Positions 34,384 through 46,070 of a stretch of DNA of 64,000 bases are shown in pieces. The notes under the pieces are model-generated. The model saw only the letters and a list, made by a program, of their open reading frames with translations. It was not told the DNA's origin and searched no databases. How positions within the stretch are numbered: the stretch's first letter is position 1; every line of letters begins with the position of its first letter. A program made the translations under genes and the position numbers. Origin of the DNA: Colius striatus (lineage: Eukaryota; Chordata; Aves; Coliiformes; Coliidae); contig NC_084760.1 of the NCBI RefSeq assembly GCF_028858725.1, forward strand, positions 91,385,867-91,449,866, in the 5' to 3' direction.

Positions 34384-34730
34384 AAATGTATTTATGTCTA
34401 ATCAAGTACCTGAAGGATGGATGTCAGGAGGATGGGGTGACACTTTTTTCTGTAGCTCCCAGTGACAGGACAAGGGGTAATGGACATAAGCTGGAATACA
34501 AATAGTTCCACTTAAACATAAGGAAAACTTATTTCCTGTGAGAGTAAGGGAGCCCTGGCACAGGTTGCCCAGGGAGGCTGTGGAGTCTCCTTCTCTGGAG
34601 GGTTTCAAAACCTGTCTGGACATCTTCCTGTGTGACCTGTTCTAGGTTGACCTGCTTTGGCAGGGGATTGGACTAGATGATCTCTAGAGATCTCTTCCAA
34701 CCCCTACCATTCTGTGATTATGTGATTCTA
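34384..34730 (+). mobile_element. CR1 LINE 3' end
   Basis: This is a longer CR1 copy with a clear family order. It contains CCCAGTGACAGGACAAGGGG, TTCCACTTAAACATAAGGAA, GCACAGGTTGCCCAGGGAGG, GTGGAGTCTCCTTCTCTGGA, TTGGACTAGATGATCTCTAG and the tail ATTCTGTGATTATGTGATT. It is 5'-truncated and has no coding capacity. Confidence 0.95.
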
Positions 34731-37700
34731 ATCCCATTAGTGTCAGGAGTTCTTCTCTGCTTTGAATCTCCATCCCATATTGAAATGAAAATTCTTGGCA
34801 AACAGCAGTACTAAAAAATAACTAACTGATCAAGATTCTCTCTTCAGACTTGTCCCAAGTGAAGTTATGTGCATAGTTCTTCTTGTTTTGGTGGCATCTG
34901 TGGCTGGACCCAGTCCCTGCCAGTGGCATGGCTGAACAGAAATCTATGCTTTAGGGAGCCTTCCATCAGTTGTGTGGGATGAGCCCAAGCCACGTAGGCA
35001 CACAAGAGTGACAACAAACACATGAAGGTTTCACACAGATCAACTTCTTCAAAATGCTGCACGTTATCAGTCTCTGAAAAGGAAAAAGTACATTAGGCAA
35101 AATCTTGCAAGCTGCTTCTCTGCTTTGAGGTGCCTTTACAAGTTCTGCAAGAGGGACCAAACAAGTAAGAAAACAATCACCTAGAAAGGAAATCTCTAGG
35201 AGCTGCTTTCAAGGCACACAGAAGTGACATCACAAAAATTATGCTTTTTTCAACAAAACAGTACTTTCAAGGAGTCTTTTCAAAAGCCAGGGCAGGCTTT
35301 GTCTGCAATAACCTGTGATTGCTGAAATGATACATGAATAGTTGAAATAACCAAGAAACACCCTGTGAAGATGTGGGTGTGTAATGAGTGAGGGTGCTGT
35401 GATAATGGTGTTCCTGGGGTGTGCAGGACTGGCGAGGAGGGGAGAGGGGTTTCCTATTGTCTATAAAGCAGCTTCTTGGAAATGGTTTTCCTTTTCATAA
35501 GCCTTCCTTTTGGACAAAAGTTGAGTATTTTTAATGTCATTCTGTTAACATCCTTGTGATGAATCAGAAGAAATGGAAGAAAGCACTCTTCATGTGTAAC
35601 AAAAAAATAAGTGCACCTCCACTACATTTTGGAAAGGTGCTAGGGAAATCTCACCTCCGACCACAAAGGTGCTGCAGCTCAGCTCCAGGTACCAGCCTGC
35701 TTGGCATTGCTACCCAGCAGTGCCTCACCACTGGTGGTGGGGTGGAGGACACCGACAGTCTTCAGTCCCTCTTGGGTTTTTGTCTCGGTGGTAACAAGCT
35801 CATGAAAATGTTGTTGAGTGTTACTTCTGCAGCCAACTGACAGAGTAGGAAACCACTTCTGAGTTAGAGCCAGGAGTCACTTGTAAAATCCTCCAATGGC
35901 TGCCCTGCGAAGGGTTTGCAACACCTCAAGCATGTTAATTCAGCTTTGGGCTTCCTACAAACCCCAAGGAGAGTGGGTAATCATCCTCTCTTTCTCAGAG
36001 AGGAGCAGAGTGAAACAGAGATAGTTGTCTCCTGCAAGCATTTGGCAGTCAGGAAGCAGTGGCTCCTGGAGGGCTGCCAGGTGTTGCTGGGAGATAGGCA
36101 GGAGCCTGTGTGTATGCATAGCCAGCCTACAGCACCCAGACCACACATAGCCTGGGTCTGGAAGAAGCCACAGGCCAAGGAACCCCAAGGCAGCTGTAGG
36201 TGAAGGCTGGCACCCAGGGCTTTGCTAGGTTGACTCCACAATGGAGGTAACAGGTGCATCCTGCTGAGATCTGTCTCTGCTTAGTGCCCAGCTGTGGTGT
36301 GAGGAGCTTGGGTTGCTGCTACAAAGGGTATTTTTGTCTCATGCTTGGCTGTGTGGGGTAGACACACCTTTAGCTCCTCTTTCCTTGAGGTGCAGGTTAT
36401 AGTTGTCCCCCTTTCTGAAGTAAAGGCTGATGATAATGGTGTGTTGCCATCATGGATATTTAAGAGTGATCCATAGGTGCAGTGAAGGCAAAACTGCATT
36501 TCGTTCTTTGAAAGAGAAGGGCAAAAGGCTCGTTTAGGATTTCATCCTGGGAGAGAAACAGGAAGGGCTTCTCTGTGAGGCATCTCATCTTCCTAACTTT
36601 ACTGCAGCCCAAGCAGTCTGACCCAAAATTAGATAGAATTTAAGGAGATGCATGTGTACAGCAGGGCTCAGTCTGTGGGTGGCTGAGCAGCAGAGCTCAT
36701 CCAGGCTAGGCATTGGGAAAATCTTTCTGAGTGGGAAAGAGGGGAAGAAGCTGGATTGTACAGTCACAGTGGACAGGACATGGAAAGGTGTTTAAAATGT
36801 AGCCTATGGATTTGGCCACTTCCATTGTAAATCTGGCATTTTAAGTCATTAAAGACTAGTACTAATTCCTGTCTCTGCTGGAATAAACAACTTTGGATGG
36901 AAAACTCTGTACAAAGAATGGCAAACTAAAAGTGATTTAGATTGTTATTGAACTCTCCCTGCACCTTCTGGGAAAACAAACCAAAAACCACAACCTAGTG
37001 CATATGTAATCTGTGGATATAAGGATACAACACAAAGCTGAATTAGCCTCACATATCCAGAGAACACAATAAAACTGTGTGCGTTCACTTTGATTTTCAT
37101 TTATACTTGTCAAAACCCACAGCACAATATGGTACATTTTCACTCTCAATTTCCACTGGAAATTGCTTTCAGAGTGACTCATTCCTTATTTGAGCGAGTC
37201 CTTTTTGTGATTCCTGACATGTTCCACATTTCAGTAGCTCTTCATTTGAATGTGCTCAGCCTTAATCACTGGCATTTTAGTTATCTTCTTTGTCTGTAAG
37301 CCCTAAGAAGCCATACATCCAGCATCTCCAAGACGGAGACCTGAAACTAGAGAATTATTTCACCTGAACAGGATGAGTAGGATTCTACTTGAGATTTCAG
37401 TGTGGTACAGATGATCTTTGCCTTTCTCCCTTCTTCAAGATGTTTTTGTTGAACACTGTAGGATTTTGCACTGCTGCTTCTTCAGAGCTCTGAGTTTCTG
37501 TGTGAGCTGTTTGGCCTCATAAACTTTCCACATGGGAGCATCCGTGGTTTGGTTACCATGTTATTTATGTAGAAAAGTGTAGTGCTGGGAATGTAGCAAT
37601 TTTTGCTGTGAGACCTGTTCCAGCTGAAGTCCACACATAAGAAGTCCCAATGTGGTCTGCTGCTGGGTACCTGCTCACTAGGATATCTGTGTGGACAAAC

Positions 37701-39755
37701 GAGCACTGTGTCTATAAGTGACTTCAGTGTAAATATACTGAACTCTGCCTATTTTTGACCATCTTAAAAAACTCATAAACTTCTCCCAGATAAAACAATT
37801 CAGTGTGTGCTCTCTTAGGCTCTCTTAGGACAGTGCATGAACTTTAAGTTCCCATAAATATAGCAAAGTGTAGGTTTCCAGGAAAGGGAATAATTAATTT
37901 GAGGGACTGATGTCCTCTGCTGCATCCCAGAGGACAGATCCAGCTGAAGATCCTTCACTCTTGCCTGGAGAGGCTTTACATTTGGCAGCACTAGGTCCTA
38001 AATATGTACTAGCTCTACAGTTGTCAGCAAACTCCTACCCCTATCCTTTTCCAGATGTTCAAGAAAAAAAGCTGCATTTTACTCTTATTGTCAGCTGTTT
38101 GACAGTGCTGCTGCTTTTAAAATAAATAGAAAAGTAAAGATCTTAAATCACTGATAAAGTACAAATACATTTTAAGCCCACGTTTGAATAGAGTTACTGT
38201 TGCTCACCTGTCAGGGCTCTGTTACTATTACTGGAGCTTGGATCCCCCTTGGCCAAATGTTTCAGGGAGCTTTTCCCCCCCTAATATTTGCGTGTTTTAA
38301 TATTGCCAGAAATGTAATTCTTCCAGATGGGCCACTGGGAGATGCCCCTCTCCCATGTGCTGCTTCAGATGTGTCCATGAACACACCAGTGGTTGTTTTA
38401 CTGTTGAATAGCCTGCCCTGTTTATCAGTAGACATTTTGCCACTGTTTTCAACAGGAATAAGATTGTCCCTTTAACAGTTTGTGATTTTATGTGCTTTTC
38501 TTATTTTAGAACAATTCCCTTGTTGTGAACCCTAGGCAAAATGTATAATCAAAATGGAGAAAGAGGCCACCTATACTAGGTAACCTGTAGCCTTACTTAC
38601 TCCCAGATATACTTCTCTGCTCCTTCCAAATCCAGAAAGGAGCCAGCTCTTTCGGTACCAAGTGAGGGATTTCTGATAAGCTGGGAGAGAAAATGGAGCT
38701 TTACATATCCTGAAATAGGCATTGTAAACACGTTATACTGCAGTATGCCTTGTCCTCCTGTTGCTGGGGGTGGGGAGAAAAGTGCCAGCTAAACACTGTG
38801 CTTTAGAAACACCGTTTCTGCCTTTCTGATGATGAGTTTAACTTTTACTGGTACTTGAGGCATAACTGAAATGATCTTTCTCTGAATGTACTTCAGTGTA
38901 GAGATGCCTTCCAGAAAACTTGCCACCTAGCTGCAGGGTCCAGCAGAGGAGGCTGGAGCAAGCAGAGCCAAACCAGCCTCAAGAGATGCCTCTGTCTATC
39001 CCCTAACTATGAAGAATGCAATGACAATCTCATACATAGAGTTGGGTGGGAGGAATCCAGGCTCTCACAACTGAGTAAGAGAGTGCCTTTCCTCTTTCAG
39101 CTATCTGAAAATATTTTTTCTGAACCTGTATTTCTGAAATGAGTACCATATTCCCTTCTGGTTTGGATTTTGCATCGCACAAAGCTCTCAAAAAATATTA
39201 TCCATATACAGATTTAATAACTTGCCAAACTTTATTTATTCTTTCCTCTCATGTCTACAGGTGATATATTGATGTTCCACCTTCAGATTTTCCTTAGAGC
39301 ATGTGCTCACTCCTCCTAATAGAACGATAGTCCTGAAATGAATGTGAATCAGATTTTAGACCAGGTGTTTTATCTGGTGAGCAGAATAATGAAGCAGAAG
39401 GAATGTGACAAGGGAGGTAGTTCTTGTTTACTGTACTTTTTCTAGCAGACCAATGTAACTAGAATACAGGGTAGATGAGATGGATGTGATAGCATTGCAT
39501 TGTTTTCTGTGCAATTATACATCGGACAATGTCTCTTGAGAAAATTATTCTCAAGCAGAAGGAATGCTGTAAGATGGCCATGGCCAGTCACTTAGTCATG
39601 ACCATCATTATCTGTATTGTGATAGTTTTATTCATTTGCTTTGCTCACCATCTCTCTCTTCTCCCTGTGCTAATCTGTCCTTGTGGCTTTACTTCACCTT
39701 TACTCACCAGTGCTCATGTGGTTGTTTCTTGCTCTTGTTCTCTTTAATAGAGAGA
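34731..39755. other. Intergenic, unassigned
   Basis: Five kilobases without a recognised gene, RNA gene or repeat family. Short open frames on both strands show no known domain. Confidence 0.55.
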
Positions 39756-40789
39756 AATACTGTCATGGTTTAGCCCTGGCTGGGTGCCAGATGCCCACCA
39801 AGTTCTTCTATCACTTCCTCCCCCCCCCCCCCCCCCCCCCAAACTGGAATGAGAGGTTTGTGAGCAGAGATAAGGACAGGGAGATTCTTCAGCAATTAAC
39901 CACTTATGGTCCCAGGCAAAACAAACAAGACTACTCCACTTGGGGAAGAAAACAGAAATTAATTTAATCTACCACCAATCAAAACCATAAAACCCCAAAA
40001 TATAACAAACAGAAAACAACAGAGTGGTACACAGATGAAGAGCACAACCAGCCCTTTCAGACCACCTTCTCCTCATTTTTCCCCTCTTCCTGGGCTCAGA
40101 ACTCTGATCCCAGTGTCTTTACCTCTTCCCCTCATGAACAGCTCAGAGGGGCAGGGAGTGGGGGTTTCAGTCAGTCTGTTCCCAATGGCTCCTGACACTT
40201 GTCTCTCCTCAAGCAGACGAGCTCCTCATCAGCTGTCCCTGCTCCAGTGTGGGTTCCCTCACACACCTGGCAGTCCTGCACGGGTCACTCCAAAGTGCGT
40301 TCATCCTGAGGGCGGCAGCTCCTCTCTGCCTCCTGTGTGAGTCTCTGTGGCCCGCAGGCTCTCCAGCACGGCCTGCGCCATGGCCACCTCCTCACACAGT
40401 CTCCTGCCTATCCAAGCACACTCACCTGGAGCTGCTGGTGGCTCTCAGTGCTGCCATTGCCCTCCATGGGTTTCACAGGCACAGCTGTGTTCTCACCGTG
40501 GTTTGCAGAAGGGTCTCTGGTCTGGCTCTCCTCTTTCCTTCCACTTTCTCTGACTATGGGGTCCTCAAGGTTACCTCCATCTTGTACTAATCCTACACCT
40601 CCTCTTCCAGCTTAGATCTCCCCTTCTTAAATAGTCATGGCTGAGCCGCCAGATTGACCCAGCTGGGCTGGAGGTGGGTCCAACTTAGAGCAGGGGGATA
40701 TTTCAAGAACTGCTTATGAGGACCGGCACTGCAGCTCCCTCCTTCTGCTACCAAGTAAAAGCAGCTCCACACAAACCCATGACAAATAC
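39756..40789 (-). mobile_element. Complete solo LTR of an avian endogenous retrovirus with 5-bp target-site duplication
   Basis: The LTR itself is 39761-40784 (1,024 bp). It begins TGTCATGGTTTAGCCC and ends CCCATGACA, so it has TG...CA termini and the inverted ends TGTCATGG/CCATGACA. It is flanked on both sides by AATAC (39756-39760 and 40785-40789), a 5-bp target-site duplication. No gag, pol or env sequence is present, so this is a solo LTR left by recombination. The minus strand is probably sense: read that way a TATTTAAGAAGGGG box lies about 150 bases from the start, as in avian ERVL-type LTRs. A run of 21 Cs lies inside at 39820-39840. Open frames of about 100 codons within it are not genes. 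Confidence 0.93.
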
Positions 40790-42603
40790 ACATGATCAGC
40801 TTTTATTAAAAAGGGATGGAAACTGTTCTGAAAAAGAAATTAAAATTTAAGTTTCATACTCAGGTCATCGATTTGGGATCTGTCAGGCACCAGCATACAG
40901 TGTGGTAGTGGGGGTGGGTGCCAGTGTTGATTTCTGAATGAAGAGTATGTTGAGGCAACAGCTGTCTACTACTGTATCACTGATGTGCCACGTACAGTCA
41001 ACTCTTTCTCAAATTGAGTTGCTGGAAAAGAGCAGTCAGAGTACCAGAGAAGGTTTAATCAACTGACAACAATGGATATGGGAAAGTAAAAAAAATATCA
41101 GAAGACAGAGATTTCATTTACATTACTCCCAGTTAGCAGTTTTGGACAAAGTGAAGGCACTGTCTTTACCTTCCCACTATCATAGCTGAATTAGTGTAGT
41201 GTTGTTTCAATTAACTTACTAGAATTATGTAGAAATAATATTGTCCAGACATTATTGCTATTGAAAATGAATGAATATATGGGATGATTTTCCAACTAAC
41301 TGCATAAAATGGTATACTACCTGTTGCAGTTAGGACTGTAACTCAGATGTTCAAAAGGCAAAGCCTCTTTTGTGGGCAGGTGACCTTGAGAAGGTTGAAC
41401 ATTTTGTAAGTGATGGCTCACAAAATTAGTTTCAATCAGATTTTTTGTTTAAGAAGTTTAGATATACACAACTTCATGTTATGAGTTTTCAGTTTGATCG
41501 GCTGCTGGTCTTTATGTTGTATGTGTTTTGTACACCTCCATCCCTAAACTCATGTATGCAGCCACAAAAAGGCACATCAACAAACTCAAACCAAACCACG
41601 GTTCTCAGGTGACAGTCATGCACTTGAAAGAGAAGGGGATTGCTGTTAGATGTATGTCCATCAAAAGTAACATTGACTAGATTCTTTCTATACACACTTT
41701 TGTACTAGATGGTTAAGTCTTGAGAAATAGCCCCTTGGTAATAGAGAAATTAGAGAATTAGAAATTAGAGAAATGGTAATAGAGATAAATGTATTGGAAG
41801 GGTGGCGATTCATGTTTTATCCATCTATTTTCTGTCTGTAGCTTCCAGATGGGAATTGGGATTCCTCTGGTCTGAATTTCCTCTATGTGGTGGCTAATGC
41901 AGAAGAGCTGATACTTTCGTTGGCTTTTTGTCTTGTTAATGGTTTCATTAACAAGACATTTGTCTGTTAGTGAAAGTCGACAGGTGAGATTTTACCTATA
42001 GGCAGTCTACAGCTCACAGGATTGGCATAATCATTTAGAGGAGAGTGGAGTGAAATGGATCAGACTTTTGTTTAGACAGGGATTCTGTTCCTAGCTCTGC
42101 CTAAAGTGACCCTGTGCAGCCTTTCTGAGCCTCCTGTATTTTGTCTCTGACATGGTTGGATTGATGCTTGCTTTTCTAATAAAGTAGGAAGATGAAGCTG
42201 CGCTTAGTAATAAACTATCTGAAGTGTGAGTGTCATTAGGCATAATCAGGGAAAGAGGTAAAAGTAGGACTGCTGGGTGCCCTCCAAGCCTTTCCCTGGC
42301 TAGTGAGGCTCTCTAACAATCCAATTACTCTTCCGGTAAGTGCTAGGGTTTGCTGGGTTCATTTGGCTGTTTTTATAAAGAACGGAGGAGGGATGGTGGG
42401 TTCAAGAAACATGCGTAGGATGGGTAGGTAAAGTCTCTTTAGAAGTGCTGAAAAAGCATATGAAAAGTGAGATTCTTCTTTTTTTTTTTTCTCAGTGAGT
42501 AGATTTCACAGCAGTGCCACACCACCTCTCAAATGCTGTTGGACTTTCCTCTTGCCAGAATTTCAATTTGTACTACAAACCCCAGAATTCAGTCTCTTTA
42601 AAG
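40790..42603. other. Intergenic, unassigned
   Basis: AT-rich DNA with a small AATTAGAGA-type low-complexity patch at 41737-41790. No gene or known repeat family is seen. Confidence 0.55.
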
Positions 42604-42650
42604 AATCATAGAATCACCTAGACTGAAAAAGATCACGGAGTCCAACTGTA
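42604..42650 (-). mobile_element. CR1 LINE 3' tip (minus strand)
   Basis: AATCATAGAATCACCTAGAC followed by AAAAAGATCACGGAGTCCAAC is the reverse complement of a CR1 3' terminus. It is very short and diverged. Confidence 0.65.
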
Positions 42651-45600
42651 AGGTGTGCTACCAGAACAGTGTAGTTTTTACTGCCCTTATTTCTAAAAGT
42701 AAATGCAGGTCATTGTAAAGGGTGAAATGTTTCCTAAAGTATGCACACCTTTTTATTTTTATCAGTCTAAAAAAGAAAACAAAACCAAGCAAACAAACAA
42801 GCTGATTGATCTCAGCAACTATTAAAAGGTTAAGATAAGGATTTTTTATTTGCCAGCCTTTTTGAAAAAACAAAATCTTTGGCTCCATAATCACTTCTTT
42901 TTGGTATCACAGATGGCATCTTGAGAATCTAGCCTGACCACAACAGAAATGTCAGCATGAAAGACTTTGCTACTTCCGTTTTTCTCAGTTTTGTTTCAAA
43001 TAGAAATGCTAATGGAGTTCAGAAGTAATTTGATGGAGTCCCGTGTGTGAACTTTTTTCTGCTGTCAGCTTTTATCCTAAGCTTTAGTGTTCCTCATCAG
43101 CTTTAGCACGTAGATGACACTTCAAAATTTTTTTTTTTTACTCCACTCATATCATGTCTTTTTATGTACTTGCTTTGCACTTGATTGCACCAAGTTTATG
43201 TCCAGGTTTTCTCAGTTCTTTTTGTGTGGCAGTTTTCCATGGTTTGGATGGGTCTTTCAAACCAAAAAAGGCAAAAAGAACACGGATTATAGAGATTTGA
43301 AGGTGTGACATTTAAACCCCTTTAAATCTTACTCATTTGTAGTTGAAGAAGATTTCAGTGTAAGAATTTTACCAGACTCTAGGGTAAACAATCACTATAA
43401 AATGAGAAAAAATTGCAACATTATCAGGGCAGATTAATTATGTGTATTAATGGGACCAAAATGTGTGTATATATCCTCAATACTCTGTGTACAGGAAAGC
43501 TTACTTGGGATTTCATGTACTGCATTTTGAGCAAGAGCTAGATTTTGGCTGCTTGAACATCCCTTTCCCTGCCCCAGTCTCTCATCATCAGCCCGATCGT
43601 GGGTCCTTGATATTTTGACACTTGCTAGGTCTCAGGTCGAACCCAGTTAATTAGTCCTTATGTTGTTGTTTATTTCAATAAAAATACCAGATTACTTACA
43701 GAGAAATTAAGCAATCTTTTCAGACTCTGAGCACAGCCTCATGGGACAGCCAAGGACAGCTGTAAAGCTCTTCTTTTTAAGAAGTTCTGGTTAATGTCAG
43801 CTGAGAAAGCTCTCGGTAAACAAATGAATAATTGATTGCTCAGCTTTCACATAGCTACTGCGTTTCTGGGCTCACATGACTCATTTGTGAACCATTCCTG
43901 TCGTCTTAATGCCATAACATTGGAGAAATGATGATTGTTTCTTGGAGGATTCTTCTGTGGACATAGTTGCCAAGACCAAAGCTGTAATGGTTTGTTATTA
44001 TGACCTTTGTTATTCCATTAGGCTCAATAGCTTTAAAAAAAATGATGTGTGCATACTTTAGGAAAGTTTTTACCCTTTACATTGACCTGACATCATAGTT
44101 TATGCTGCAAAATGTATTAATGACAAAGTAGTGTTTTCATGTCAGGAGGACAAATTTTAACAACTATAATCTGCCCTTAGTCATCATAAATACAAATGTA
44201 TTGGTAAAACAGACCTTGTTAATGCAGCCAAGACAAATGCTAGACCATATTTCAAATCAATTGAAGCACTAGTCTATACACTGCACCATTTTTTTGTGTA
44301 GCTTCAAATACATTATTGTCAAACCGCTGTTAACATGCGTTCTCCAGTGAGTATTGTAGAACAGTAATGACCCATCAGATACAAACAATCTAGGTCGTTT
44401 TTCTTGGTTACTTGAAGATGTGTAAATGTCTTTGAGGATATGGAAGGGCGTGGGGAGCATTCAGTTAATATTGTTTTGATGGTTTTTTAATACTTGAAAA
44501 ATCAACAGTAAAAAAGCCTGACAGTACTTGCAAATTGCCGAGTAAACAGTTTCATTTGCAATAAATTCCATGCATTGTAGTTGGCTGAAGCACATCCTAA
44601 TCTGTACCCTCTGCTCACTGCAGTGATGATATCAAGTAGGCTCACTATTTTCAATTGCTGTAGCACTTCAAAGCCAATGTGCTTTCTGGCTCTGCTTCCA
44701 TACATTCACTAATTATATGCAAAATGCAGGTTTAGCTTTCTTCCTCAGTTTACACTCTTTCTTGGGCACACAGGTCTCTCAGGGGACAGAGTGGGACCCT
44801 GGAAGAAGCTGTCAAACAGAGAGGCTACCTATTTTCTTCCATCTCCTGTTCATGTTTTACAGCTGGTATTAGAGGAGCCCTTGTCACGTGGATGGGCCTT
44901 CTCTGAGAGGTCCCAAGGAACCGTGTAAGAAACTCTTGGTCTCTGTTTGTCTAATGCCTTTCTGGAGGAGAACTGCCTGTCACTGTACCAATCTCTGACA
45001 CAAGCGTGCTACCAACACAATTGTCTTTCTCCTCAGGGAGAATTTGCTGTAAGGAATTCATGCAGAGAAAAGAAATAATGAACTTTCAGAACCGTTTCAT
45101 AGACTTGCAAGGAACAGAATTGACGCAAATCTGGGTTCTTGTCTGGGGTTGGGGCAAAGGGAAGTTTCTTCACTCTGCTTGCAGGAGATGTTGAGATTGC
45201 CAGACAGGGTATTTACAGGAGAAACACATCACAAGATCTCACTTCTGTTAACAATGGTGCAGAAGAAATGTTTCTATCACTTAAAATGACACTACAGTAA
45301 GGCAAGTTTGAGAATATTTGTCCTATTCAAAATGTAAGCTGAGGAACAGGTATTTACTGCTTCAAAAAGTGACAAGGAATTCTGAATGTCAGGGGGCAAC
45401 CTAGCTCAGCATCTTTCTCAAACGAGTAGACATCCAGTGTGTGTTGTTATCCCATGCAAATGGATAAGAACGTATTTGGACTCGTCTTTATGATTTTAGA
45501 CCTAAATCCTTGTGGAAAACAGTACGTGTCTCAGGAATCCTGGGTGCAAAATTATCATGCTTCTGCTTGGTGCTGTTTAACTGCTGAATTAATCAAGTAC

Positions 45601-45790
45601 AATTGCTTAAGACCCTGGAGGGAAGGATGTAATAAATCTTGGGAGTATTTGTTCTGGTTTATGGCTGGGAGAAGCTGTGTAACATTAAATCAGATGTTAT
45701 AAACATTTGCAAGGGCATATTTTCCTTACTCGGGGCATTGTGGCATGAGACTTGAGAAAATAGAGGACTATGTCCTAACGGCTGGATGCA
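42651..45790. other. Intergenic, unassigned
   Basis: AT-rich DNA without recognised gene or repeat. Parts of 43.7-44.7 kb lack any repeat signature and could hold regulatory elements, which cannot be judged without alignment. Confidence 0.5.
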
Positions 45791-45794
45791 TTTC

Positions 45795-46070
45795 TCCTTG
45801 GTTTTGTTTGGTTGTTTTGGTTTGTTGTTTTGGGTTTGTTTGGTTTTTTTTATCATGAAGGGTCTCGCTTTGCGAGAAGTGGGATTGAGCCAGGTTGCTC
45901 TGCGAGCCGCGGGCTGCTGTACATCCAGCACCGCCGGGTAGAGGGCAGTCGGGTACAGCAGACGGTGCCGGGAGCCCGGCTTGGGGCTGAGCCTGCAGCC
46001 TGCCTCGGCCTGCCTGCCTTGGCCGGGGGGGGAGACAGTACTCCCGCCCCATCTTCAAATAAACTTTCAC
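45795..46070. other. GC-rich insert beside a GTTTT-rich tract, unassigned
   Basis: A GTTTT/GTTTG-rich tract (45799-45851) borders a very GC-rich block (about 45855-46045) inside AT-rich DNA. An AATAAA lies at 46058-46063 on the + strand. Read on the minus strand, the tract would be an A-rich tail behind a GC-rich body, like a retroposed sequence. Read on the + strand, the AATAAA suggests a transcript end or LTR piece. The family is not recognised and no clear flanking duplication was found. Confidence 0.4.

Noticed and set aside
40035-40615. Several + strand open frames of 92-113 codons
   Set aside because: They lie wholly inside the solo LTR and show no retroviral protein similarity.
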